NCBI RefSeq assembly: GCF_005144585.1
Contig: NZ_SSMQ01000086.1
Location: forward strand, 1 to 52,124
Direction of reading: 5' to 3'
Length of the DNA stretch: 52,124 nt
From: Polyangium fumosum
GTDB lineage: Bacteria; Myxococcota_A; Polyangia; Polyangiales; Polyangiaceae
Position 1 is the first letter of the stretch. Each line of letters opens with the position of its first letter. This document shows, piece after piece, positions 45,045-52,124 of the stretch. The notes under the pieces were generated by a model, which was given only the letters and a program-made list of their open reading frames with translations, did no database searches and was not told where the DNA came from. A program made the position numbers and the translations under genes.

Positions 45045-48000
45045 TCAATCCTTCGAGGCGAGCGCCTCTTTCACGAGCAGGATGGCCCAGCCCGTATCGA
45101 TGTAACGCGTCGAGCCCTTCGGCGTGCCTTCCAGATATCGCAAACGGTGAACGAGCTCCTCCTGGAGCAGGCGCGGATCTTCGTTCCCCTCGGAGAGCGC
45201 GGCGAGGGCCCAGCCGATATCCGTGAGCGACACCGTCCGTTCCTCGAATCCACCCGGCCCGCCGTCGATACGCACGCCGCCGCGTTTTGTAGGTCCGACG
45301 AGCCGGAATCGTTTTCCATTCCGCTCGACGCTCGACCCCGCGCCCTTCTTGCGAAGTAGCTCATCGATGAGGCGACGCGCCCGATCCTCGGCGGATTTAT
45401 GCAACGTGCGAGACGCCTCCCGGCCCTCTCCCAGCGTACGGAAGGCCGGGAGATCGATTCCCGCGCACGCCCACAGGCCATCCTCTTCGAGGAAGCAGGC
45501 GACGCCGGCGTAACGCCATGTCGACCCCTCCGGCGCCCGTGTCAGCACGAACGCCGTTTCACCTGGTCGCGGTTCGATGCCCGGGAAACGGATCCGATCC
45601 GGCGCTACGAGCCTTCCCTTCTCCTCGATGAGCAGAAAGAGGTGACCATCCACCCTTCCGCTCCGCGGAGGCACCGAGAGACCGAATGCTTCGGCTAGCT
45701 TTTCATCCTCGATGGTCGCGCCGACCGGTGGCCCGAGCGATTCCGGCTTCACCACCTCGACGAGCATCGCGATGGGCACCATGTCGGCCGTGGCGTCGAT
45801 GGAGAGAAAGGCAGGGTTTTCCGAGCGCAAGACCCACCGCTTGTCGTCCCGGACGATGCGCTTGACCAGATGACTTGCGCCGAGATCGGAATCCGGCATC
45901 TCGACCAGCACAATTTTGCCCTGGATGGCTTCACGGGACGCGCTCCGTGCGAATCGCATCACGAGCCAATCACCGTCTCGGATGGGCTCCTTGCCTCCAT
46001 TCATGGAATCGCCCGTCGCACGCACGGCGAACAATCCTTCCCCACGAGCCTTCATCGGTAACCGGACCTGCTCCCCTTCGGGCGCGAGCGCGATCGGATC
46101 CCGCGCAGCTCCGGCGGCTGCGCGGAGCGTGGGGAATGCAACGAGCAGCCCGCGCTCGGCACGCGCCACGACGTATCGCTCCTCGGGGCCGACCCACCAT
46201 CCATCGGGGGATCGGTTGAATCGCACGTGAAATTGGGTTTTGGGATGACCGGCGGATGGCCCGAACCACCGGCGCATGAGGTCGGCAAGGGCGTTCCGCT
46301 GCGAACCCACCGGACGCGCGACGTTGCAGAACTCCTTCACGAACGAGAATTGCCACGAGGATCCGTCCGGCAGGCGCACGTCCTGGAAGCCGAAAGGAAG
46401 ATCCGGCCATTGCTCGCGGGACGGGAGCTTCAGGATGGGATTGCGCTGGTTCCAAGTGACCTTGGCCGTGAAGGAAGTGCCCGACGCATCCTGACGCAGG
46501 CGTGCTCGGCAGGCTGCCAGGCGTTCGTCGACGAGCTCGGCCGTCATGGCGACGAGCGTGTCCTCGTGCCCCGCCGGGCAGGGAATGCGAGGCACGAAGC
46601 GTTCGCCTCCGGGAGAGAAAAAGCGTCTCCCCTTGTCTTCGGTCCAGTCCGCAAGAGGGCCCGTTTTCCACGCCGTCGAAGAACTCACCGGATCGGTATT
46701 CGCGAGCTTGCCGCACTCCGCCGCAAGCTCGGGGAAACGCACGAGCACGTCGCGGCAATGGCGCACGAGGGTATCGATTGGCATTCCCTGAAGGAGGGCG
46801 CCAGCTTCGAGGAGCGCTTCGAGCACGAGAAGCCGCGGAGCGTGGGTCGAGGGGATCGATTCGACGTGCTGGAACCACGCGCGGGTGGTGCCCAGAACGC
46901 GCCGCTCGTCCTCGTGGAGGTCACCTTCCGCATTCACGAAATCGAACCACCCATCGTATTCGTCGGGCAACGTGGACGGGGGGTATCCCATACGGCGCAG
47001 CTCCCCAGCGGTCGGACGTTCGCCGCGGATGGTCCGCAGATCGCGGTAGACTTGCACGATCAGGCCACCTTCGCGCGACGACATCATCGAGCGCAGGAGG
47101 TCCTTGGCTTCGAGCTCGAGGTCGACGTTGCACCCGGGGGCCATCTTCGCGGCCTGCTTGCCCTCCAGGAAGTCGCGCAGGCTCGTGGGCTCCGGTTCGA
47201 GCGAGATCAGCGTGCGTACGCGCTCCAGGAACACGCGGTGATTGCCCACGAAATCCAGGGCGACGAGGCGCGTCTTCCCCTCGGTTGCGCGGAGGCCACG
47301 ACCGAGCTGCTGAAGAAAGACGACCGGGGACTCCGTCGGGTGGAGCATCACCACGCGATCGATGGCCGGGATGTCGATCCCTTCGTTGAAGAGATCGACC
47401 GTGCAAAGGGCGTCCAGCGTCCCGTCGATCAATGCAGCAATGGCGCTTTCGCGTGTCGCCGAGGTTGGTCCCGAATGCACGGAGGCCGCGCGAACGCCCT
47501 GCTTCGCGAGGAACGCGGAAGCATGATCGGCGTGGCGAATCGAGCAGCAGAACACGAGCGTGCGTTTGCCTGGATGGTCCTGCCAGGCGCGGAACATCCG
47601 TTCGAGCCGAGCGTCCGTGTCGACGGCCTGTTCGAGCGCCTCGGGATCGAAGCGACGATTGCGGAACGGGATGGCGTCGTAATTCGTCTCGTCCTTCAGC
47701 CCGAAGTACGCGAAGGGCACGAGCAGGTCGCGCTGGATCCCTACGCCGATGTCGGCCCGGTAGGCTACGTGGTCGTCGAAGAGCCCTGCCACGTCCGCTC
47801 CGTCGGCTCGTTCCGGAGTGGCCGTGAGCCCGAGGAGAAAGCGTGGCGTGAGCCGGTCGACGATGCTGCGATAACTCGGGGCGGTGGCGTGATGGACCTC
47901 GTCGACGATGACGTAATCGAACCCCTCGGGGGCGAGGCGGGCGAGGTGCTCCGGGCGGGAGAGCTTCTGGATGGAGGCGAATACGATGTCGCCTCCGAGG

Positions 48001-49280
48001 TCGTCTTTGTCGCCGACGAACCACCCAAAACGCACGCGCGCATCGCGGAGCTGGCGCCGAAATGTATTCGCAGCTTGCACGAGCAGCTCCTCTCGGTGAG
48101 CGAGAAGAAGCACGCGGGGGCGATTCCCGTGTAACTCTGCAAAGGCCGCCACATCGAACACGGCGAGCCACGTCTTGCCGAGGCCCGTCGCCAGAACGCA
48201 AAGCGCCCGGTTGCGCCCCTCGGCACGCGACTGCGCGAGGGCGGCCAGGGCTTCCCGCTGGATGGGATGCGGCTCGGGCGGCGCTTTCGTCTCGTCGTCC
48301 TCCTCGCCGGGAGGCAGGGCGAAGACGGGAGCCTCTCGAGCCCGGCGCGCATAGTCTGCAATCCAATCGGCCGTGAGCGGAACGGCGGCCGTCCACCACT
48401 GCTCGTAAGCATCGACGATGGCCTGATAGGCGGCTTGATCGCGATGACGATCCACGCGAAGGTTCCACTCGACCCCTGTGCGCAGCGCGACATGCGAAAG
48501 ATTGCTCGATCCGACGAACGCAGTACCGAAATCGGGCCCCTCGAAACGCCAGGACTTGGGGTGGAAGGACCGGATGCCCTCGGGTAGGCGCTCCACTTCG
48601 ACGACGCGCGCCTCAAAGCGCCCAGGGGACGAGCCATCCGGAGCGATGCGCGCCTCCCAGGTGTCCATCCAGTCGCGGAGCTTCGCGAGGGCCTCGCTCT
48701 GGGTGATGTTGAGATAATCGCCCGTGACGAGTCGGACGTGCGCGCCCCGCAAGAGGGCGCCGAAGACATGGGCCTGGAGCAGGCTGACGCCGCTCTGCTG
48801 TACGAACGCCGCGAGAATGGCGATATCGGTGGCTTGCCGGAAGAGGGGATCGATGTGCCGGAGGAGCGGGTCGACCTTGCCGCCACGGGTGAGGGGAGCG
48901 GGCCGATTCTCCAGGTAGTTGCCTTTGCCGGGAATGACGTGCCGCACGCCGCCGCGTGGGTCGTCGACATCACCGCGGTACCGCGGGATGACGTGCACGT
49001 GCAAGTGCATGACCGTCTGGCCTGCGGCCTCGCCCGCATTGATGCCAATGTTGTAGCCGTCCGGGGAGCGCTCCGCGTCGAGCTTGCGCTTGACCTCGTC
49101 GACGAGCTGAAAGATGGCCGCCTGCTCCTCGGGGGTCGCATCGAACCAGGTCGCGATGAGCCGGCGGGGGATGACGAGGGTGTGGCCGGGGCTCACCGGG
49201 TAGAGGTCGGGAACTGCGAACGCGAGGGGGTTACTCGCGAGCCAATGGGAGGGCGGGATTCCGAGAAAGGGGGAGGACAC
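45045..49280 (-). CDS. HIT - PLD nuclease - SF2 helicase - S24/LexA-like fusion protein
   Basis: The 1411-aa protein is assigned GTG 49280 because the HIT homology (FLGIPPSHWLASNPLAFAVP) starts there. Domain order: HIT domain with triad HLHVHVIPRY near residue 90; phospholipase-D-like domain with HPKSW near 240 and GSSNLS near 258; SF2 helicase with LATGLGKTW near 365, VDEVHH near 458 and QQLGRGLRA near 660; a middle region (about 700-1050) without a clear domain; then an S24-peptidase-like fold with ATGDSMNGGKEPIRDGDWLV (Ser near 1091) and LVKRIV (Lys near 1138), and about 270 further residues. PLD plus SF2 helicase is a recurrent anti-phage combination. S24 folds carry LexA/CI-type self-cleavage. 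It is divergent from the DruA-like gene. Confidence 0.92.
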   Translation of the reverse strand: MSSPFLGIPPSHWLASNPLAFAVPDLYPVSPGHTLVIPRRLIATWFDATPEEQAAIFQLVDEVKRKLDAERSPDGYNIGINAGEAAGQTVMHLHVHVIPRYRGDVDDPRGGVRHVIPGKGNYLENRPAPLTRGGKVDPLLRHIDPLFRQATDIAILAAFVQQSGVSLLQAHVFGALLRGAHVRLVTGDYLNITQSEALAKLRDWMDTWEARIAPDGSSPGRFEARVVEVERLPEGIRSFHPKSWRFEGPDFGTAFVGSSNLSHVALRTGVEWNLRVDRHRDQAAYQAIVDAYEQWWTAAVPLTADWIADYARRAREAPVFALPPGEEDDETKAPPEPHPIQREALAALAQSRAEGRNRALCVLATGLGKTWLAVFDVAAFAELHGNRPRVLLLAHREELLVQAANTFRRQLRDARVRFGWFVGDKDDLGGDIVFASIQKLSRPEHLARLAPEGFDYVIVDEVHHATAPSYRSIVDRLTPRFLLGLTATPERADGADVAGLFDDHVAYRADIGVGIQRDLLVPFAYFGLKDETNYDAIPFRNRRFDPEALEQAVDTDARLERMFRAWQDHPGKRTLVFCCSIRHADHASAFLAKQGVRAASVHSGPTSATRESAIAALIDGTLDALCTVDLFNEGIDIPAIDRVVMLHPTESPVVFLQQLGRGLRATEGKTRLVALDFVGNHRVFLERVRTLISLEPEPTSLRDFLEGKQAAKMAPGCNVDLELEAKDLLRSMMSSREGGLIVQVYRDLRTIRGERPTAGELRRMGYPPSTLPDEYDGWFDFVNAEGDLHEDERRVLGTTRAWFQHVESIPSTHAPRLLVLEALLEAGALLQGMPIDTLVRHCRDVLVRFPELAAECGKLANTDPVSSSTAWKTGPLADWTEDKGRRFFSPGGERFVPRIPCPAGHEDTLVAMTAELVDERLAACRARLRQDASGTSFTAKVTWNQRNPILKLPSREQWPDLPFGFQDVRLPDGSSWQFSFVKEFCNVARPVGSQRNALADLMRRWFGPSAGHPKTQFHVRFNRSPDGWWVGPEERYVVARAERGLLVAFPTLRAAAGAARDPIALAPEGEQVRLPMKARGEGLFAVRATGDSMNGGKEPIRDGDWLVMRFARSASREAIQGKIVLVEMPDSDLGASHLVKRIVRDDKRWVLRSENPAFLSIDATADMVPIAMLVEVVKPESLGPPVGATIEDEKLAEAFGLSVPPRSGRVDGHLFLLIEEKGRLVAPDRIRFPGIEPRPGETAFVLTRAPEGSTWRYAGVACFLEEDGLWACAGIDLPAFRTLGEGREASRTLHKSAEDRARRLIDELLRKKGAGSSVERNGKRFRLVGPTKRGGVRIDGGPGGFEERTVSLTDIGWALAALSEGNEDPRLLQEELVHRLRYLEGTPKGSTRYIDTGWAILLVKEALASKD

Positions 49281-49501
49281 GAGGGCTGGGCGGATGGTAC
49301 ACGAAGCACGCGCGGACAGGGAACAAGCTGGGCATCGCCTTCCAGCCCCGTCTCGAGGACCACGCCCCGCCGCTGCGAGCTCTCGCAGAGTTCGTCGAGG
49401 GCCTCGACGAGGAAGCCCAGACGGCAGCGGCTGCGCTCCAGGAGCAGATCGAGCAGGCGAGGGGAGAGCAGCCACCGGCGCGCCGCCATGTCGCCGCTCT
49501 C
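49281..49501. promoter_or_regulatory. Divergent start region of helicase fusion and DruA-like gene
   Basis: The 221 bp lie between the canonical starts. In the DruA frame the sequence stays open back to at least 49328 and reads like protein (FQPRLEDHAPPLRALAEFVE), so most of it probably belongs to the DruA-like gene. The true intergenic part may be only about 50 bp, too short for two independent promoters without overlap. Confidence 0.5.
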
Positions 49502-51262
49502 TTGATCCTCCGCGATCTCGTCCAGATCGGCTGGCAGGTACGGTCGGAAGGGGAGGCTATCTGGATTCGTCCCCACGACGACCAAGATGCCGGGCCGACG
49601 AAGGAGGCCGTGCGCCGGCAGCTCCTCTTCGGCCGCAAGGACCAGCTCCACAGCCACTCGGTACGGCGCTTCATCGAAGAGTTCGAGCGTCCGTCACGCG
49701 GCGCGCGATACGAGTCGATCATCAACCTCATCGCGGACGGTCGGAGGCTCGCCGCAGCGCTGCGCCCGGTCGCAGCCAAGTCGCGCGCCGAGCGCGCAGA
49801 TCTGCTCCGGGGGATCTGTCGGCCTTATTTACAAGCCGCGGAGACCGGTGTCCGGGATCGATTCACGAACATCGACCTGTATCAGGTGTGGCGGTACTTC
49901 CGGCACACGTGGTCGAGCCGGTACCGACGAACGCCGGGGCGCGTCCTCGCCTACCTCATTCGAGATGCCGCGCAGCCGCACCACCCCGTCATTGGCATTG
50001 CGTCATTGAGCAACGCCGTGATGCAGCTTTCCGCCCGTGATGAGTGGATCGGTTGGACGCTGGATGGGCTCCTCGCGCGGATTCGGCTAGGAGAGCTCAC
50101 GGATGTGGAAGCCCTCGAAGCCTTGCGCCGCAGGGTTCGTGAGGATCTCGGGGCCCTCTACACCGAGGATCTGGGGTTCGACGGCGCCCACCCCCCGCTG
50201 CTCGAGGACGCGCTCGAGCAGCGGCTCGCAGAACTCGCGCGAGAGGCTCTCGGCCAGAGAGGCGCGCAACTCAAGGAGGGCGGCGTAGAGCGCGAGGTCT
50301 CGCTCGAGGGCGCAGACCTGCTCGATCGTGCCAAATCCCCGCTGTTCCGTGCCAAGCGGGCCGCGACTGCGAGGGTATTGCTCCGGGCCCACCGTGCACT
50401 TTCCAGCACGCAGGGCTCTCTTTCATCGCTGTTGGCCGACTCCGAGGCGCGATGGGCGGCGGAGCTCGCCCTGCGTCAGACGAAGCAACATTTCGCTTCG
50501 TCGGCGATCATGGAGATCACCACCTGTGGCGCGGCGCCTCCCTATGGTCACCTGCTCGGCGGAAAGCTCGCCTGCCTGATGATGGCGAGCCCGACCGTCG
50601 TGAGGGCGTACCGCGCCCGTTACGAAGGCGAGGCGAGCATCATTGCGAGCCAGATGGCCGGTCGACGGATCACGAAGGATCCGACCCTGGTCATGCTCGG
50701 AACGACGAGCCTGTACCCTGAGCGCTCGTCGCAATACAATCGGGTGCGCCTCCCCTCGGGCACGATTCCAGGGCAGACGTCTTCTGTCGATTACATCGAG
50801 GTGGGGCGCAGCGGCGGCCACGGCTCGACAAACTTCAGCGCAGAAGCGGAGGAAGCCCTCGCCAAGCTGGCGGTGGATCAACGGGAGTTCCAGAACGTGA
50901 ACTTCGTCTTCGGGGAGGGCGTGAGCCCTAAGATGCGGCAGATCCGGGAGGGGCTCGCTGCACTCGGGCTTCAGGCGTCGGATTTGATCCGCCACGGTTC
51001 GCCGCGGATCGTGTATGTCGTCCCGCTCGCGCGAAACACGCGGAGGTTTTTGCTCGGCGTCGACAGCTCGCCGGAGTACGCATTTCCGCTGGATGACGAT
51101 GGCGGGGAGGCGGTCGCCGAGTATTGGCGGTCGAGGTGGCTCGCGAGCAGGCTGGACCATGCACCCATGCTGGACGAGCTTGCCAAGATGACGCCCGAAG
51201 GCCTGCGGGTGTCGTGCGAGTGGGATCATGCGCCACCGGGGGTGCAGCGGCTGTTGTTCTGA
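49502..51262 (+). CDS. DruA-like DUF4338 protein (Druantia-type defence)
   Basis: The first canonical start is TTG 49502, giving 586 aa. Residues about 160-185 carry the DUF4338-type segment HPVIGIASLSNAVMQLSARD followed by EWIGWT. Later blocks are TKQHFASSAIMEITTCGAAP, PYGHLLGGKLACLMMASP, TLVMLGTTSLYPERSSQYNR and EVGRSGGHGSTNFSAEAEEA. DUF4338/DruA proteins occur in Druantia anti-phage systems with a large helicase; biochemical role as a nuclease is suggested in the literature but not certain here. Coding-like sequence extends 58 codons upstream to a possible CTG at 49328. No DruE-type helicase is adjacent; the divergent helicase fusion is the only candidate partner. Confidence 0.85.
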   Translation: MILRDLVQIGWQVRSEGEAIWIRPHDDQDAGPTKEAVRRQLLFGRKDQLHSHSVRRFIEEFERPSRGARYESIINLIADGRRLAAALRPVAAKSRAERADLLRGICRPYLQAAETGVRDRFTNIDLYQVWRYFRHTWSSRYRRTPGRVLAYLIRDAAQPHHPVIGIASLSNAVMQLSARDEWIGWTLDGLLARIRLGELTDVEALEALRRRVREDLGALYTEDLGFDGAHPPLLEDALEQRLAELAREALGQRGAQLKEGGVEREVSLEGADLLDRAKSPLFRAKRAATARVLLRAHRALSSTQGSLSSLLADSEARWAAELALRQTKQHFASSAIMEITTCGAAPPYGHLLGGKLACLMMASPTVVRAYRARYEGEASIIASQMAGRRITKDPTLVMLGTTSLYPERSSQYNRVRLPSGTIPGQTSSVDYIEVGRSGGHGSTNFSAEAEEALAKLAVDQREFQNVNFVFGEGVSPKMRQIREGLAALGLQASDLIRHGSPRIVYVVPLARNTRRFLLGVDSSPEYAFPLDDDGGEAVAEYWRSRWLASRLDHAPMLDELAKMTPEGLRVSCEWDHAPPGVQRLLF

Positions 51263-51343
51263 AAAACCAGGTGCGTGGGAGGCATAAGAGTAATGAATGG
51301 CATCACGCCATTCGCTTGACCCCTCGAAAAGGAGCCGCGCACC

Positions 51344-52124
51344 TTGTCCGACGCTCCCGACGACCACCAATCGTTGCCGGCTGGGACTTCTGACCTCCAC
51401 AGCGCCCCCACCGAAACCCTCCTCGACCACGTGCTCGGACGCCCCGGCGTCGCAGCCCATCTCCTCGAATACCTCGGCAACCTCGCCTCCCTCGCCCGCC
51501 TGTCCCCCCTCGCCCTGACCGAGCGCTTCGCCCTCACCTCGGACGAAGCCACCCGTCTCCTCGCCGCCCTGGAGCTCGGCCACCGCCGGTTCGTCGAAGC
51601 CGCAGACGTCACCTCGATCGCCTCCTGCCTGGACGTCGTCGCCTGGGCCCAACCCCGGCTCGGGCACCTCATCCACGAGGAGATGCACCTCCTCGCGCTC
51701 AGCGGGCAGAGCCACTTCCGTGGGGCACGGATGCTCGCCCGAGGCGGTCTCCACGCACTCGCCGTTCGCACATCCGACATCCTGCGTGCTGGCCTCGAGC
51801 TCGCCGCTTCGGGGTTCGTCCTCATCCACAACCACCCGAGCGGCAATCCCGATCCCTCGGCCGAGGACATCGAGCTCACCCTGCGCGTCAAGGAAGCTGG
51901 AGACCAAGTCGGCCTCCTGTTCGTCGACCACGTGATCGTTACAGCGTCGGGCCGCTTCAGCTCGTTCGTGGCGAACCAGTGCGCATTCCGCTCCACCTGG
52001 GCACCCGTTCCGCTGGCACCTGGGCACCCGTTCCGGCGCACGTGGGCACCCTCGGAGCGAAGCGACGTTCCCCTGGCCGTGCCCTCGGCGCATGGTGCTC
52101 GGGAGCACGATCGGAGCGGAGCGA
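51344..52124 (+). CDS. RadC-like JAB-domain protein, 3' end altered or partial
   Basis: Start at TTG 51344, with AAGGAG 10 bp upstream. An N-terminal helical region (about 20-95) with helix-hairpin-helix character is followed by a RadC JAB/MPN domain with the metal-binding signature HNHPSGNPDPSAEDIEL near residue 161 and LLFVDHVIVTASGRFSSFVA near 193. RadC normally stops within a few residues after that point. Here the frame continues without a stop through short direct repeats (51994-52060) to the window end at base 52124, so the C-terminus was probably replaced by inserted DNA. RadC-like genes are frequent on mobile islands. Confidence 0.88.
   Translation, partial: MSDAPDDHQSLPAGTSDLHSAPTETLLDHVLGRPGVAAHLLEYLGNLASLARLSPLALTERFALTSDEATRLLAALELGHRRFVEAADVTSIASCLDVVAWAQPRLGHLIHEEMHLLALSGQSHFRGARMLARGGLHALAVRTSDILRAGLELAASGFVLIHNHPSGNPDPSAEDIELTLRVKEAGDQVGLLFVDHVIVTASGRFSSFVANQCAFRSTWAPVPLAPGHPFRRTWAPSERSDVPLAVPSAHGAREHDRSGA
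51994..52060. repeat. 22-23-bp direct repeats at right edge, possible insertion-sequence end
   Basis: CACCTGGGCACCCGTTCCG occurs at 51994 and 52017 (23 bp apart), with a diverged copy CACGTGGGCACCC at 52039. Several short tandem repeats at one end are typical of IS21-family elements. No transposase is visible before the window ends, so the assignment is a guess. The repeats sit directly behind the conserved end of radC. Confidence 0.5.

Noticed and set aside
45700-46080. Separate lexA-like repressor gene
   Set aside because: The S24-like sequence is in frame inside the helicase fusion with no own start and no N-terminal HTH.

Overview
The window is high-GC DNA with dense short-spaced genes, many GTG starts, many lipoproteins, Gly/Ser-rich Cys-rich surface proteins, carboxypeptidase-regulatory-like beta domains and a SUMF1-like protein. 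This fits a myxobacterium, most likely of the Polyangium/Sorangium type. That placement is inferred from protein style only; no 16S or marker search was possible.

Positions 1-30,400 look like ordinary chromosome. A left-edge lipoprotein fragment and a small membrane ORF are followed by cinA and a leftward cytochrome c maturation operon (ccmF, ccmH, zinc-ribbon CcmI-like protein, carboxypeptidase-regulatory-like protein, SUMF1 protein). Then come an isopropylmalate-synthase-like gene, a Phd/VapC toxin-antitoxin pair preceded by a striking 43-bp repeat array, a 984-aa beta-domain/PDZ protein, several lipoproteins, a HAD hydrolase, a thioesterase, a Uma2 nuclease, hpt, rarA, a TlpA-like thioredoxin, a YggS-family protein, a cyclic-nucleotide-binding protein, a GNAT, rpe, an HExxH lipoprotein, a cysteine-synthase-family enzyme and an amidohydrolase. 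A second, different 43-bp repeat array lies at about 24,190-24,500.

At 30,599 sits the intact 5' half of a tRNA-Ser(UGA) with a plausible promoter but a decayed 3' half. Everything to its right (31,100-52,124) looks accessory and defence-like. (i) A four-gene rightward operon begins with an 1847-aa TPR protein carrying two CHAT caspase-like domains; the first keeps the His/Cys dyad and the second has lost the Cys. (ii) A leftward, overlapping operon encodes proteins of 133, 466, 1050 and 207 aa that I cannot assign to any family. (iii) A 340-bp tract has 21-bp periodicity. (iv) There is an orphan helical protein. (v) A 1411-aa fusion of HIT, phospholipase-D-like nuclease, SF2 helicase and LexA/S24-like domains is divergent from a DruA-like (DUF4338) protein. 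(vi) A RadC/JAB gene has a reading frame that runs without a stop into short direct repeats at the window edge, possibly the end of an insertion sequence.

The best candidates for undescribed biology are the double-CHAT operon (31,116-38,281), the unknown 133/466/1050/207-aa operon (38,294-43,892), and the HIT-PLD-helicase-S24 fusion paired with the DruA-like gene (45,045-51,262). Also worth attention are four periodic intergenic arrays with unit lengths of 43 or 21 bp, near four or two helical turns. One of them places six perfect 12-bp palindromes directly in front of the toxin-antitoxin operon.
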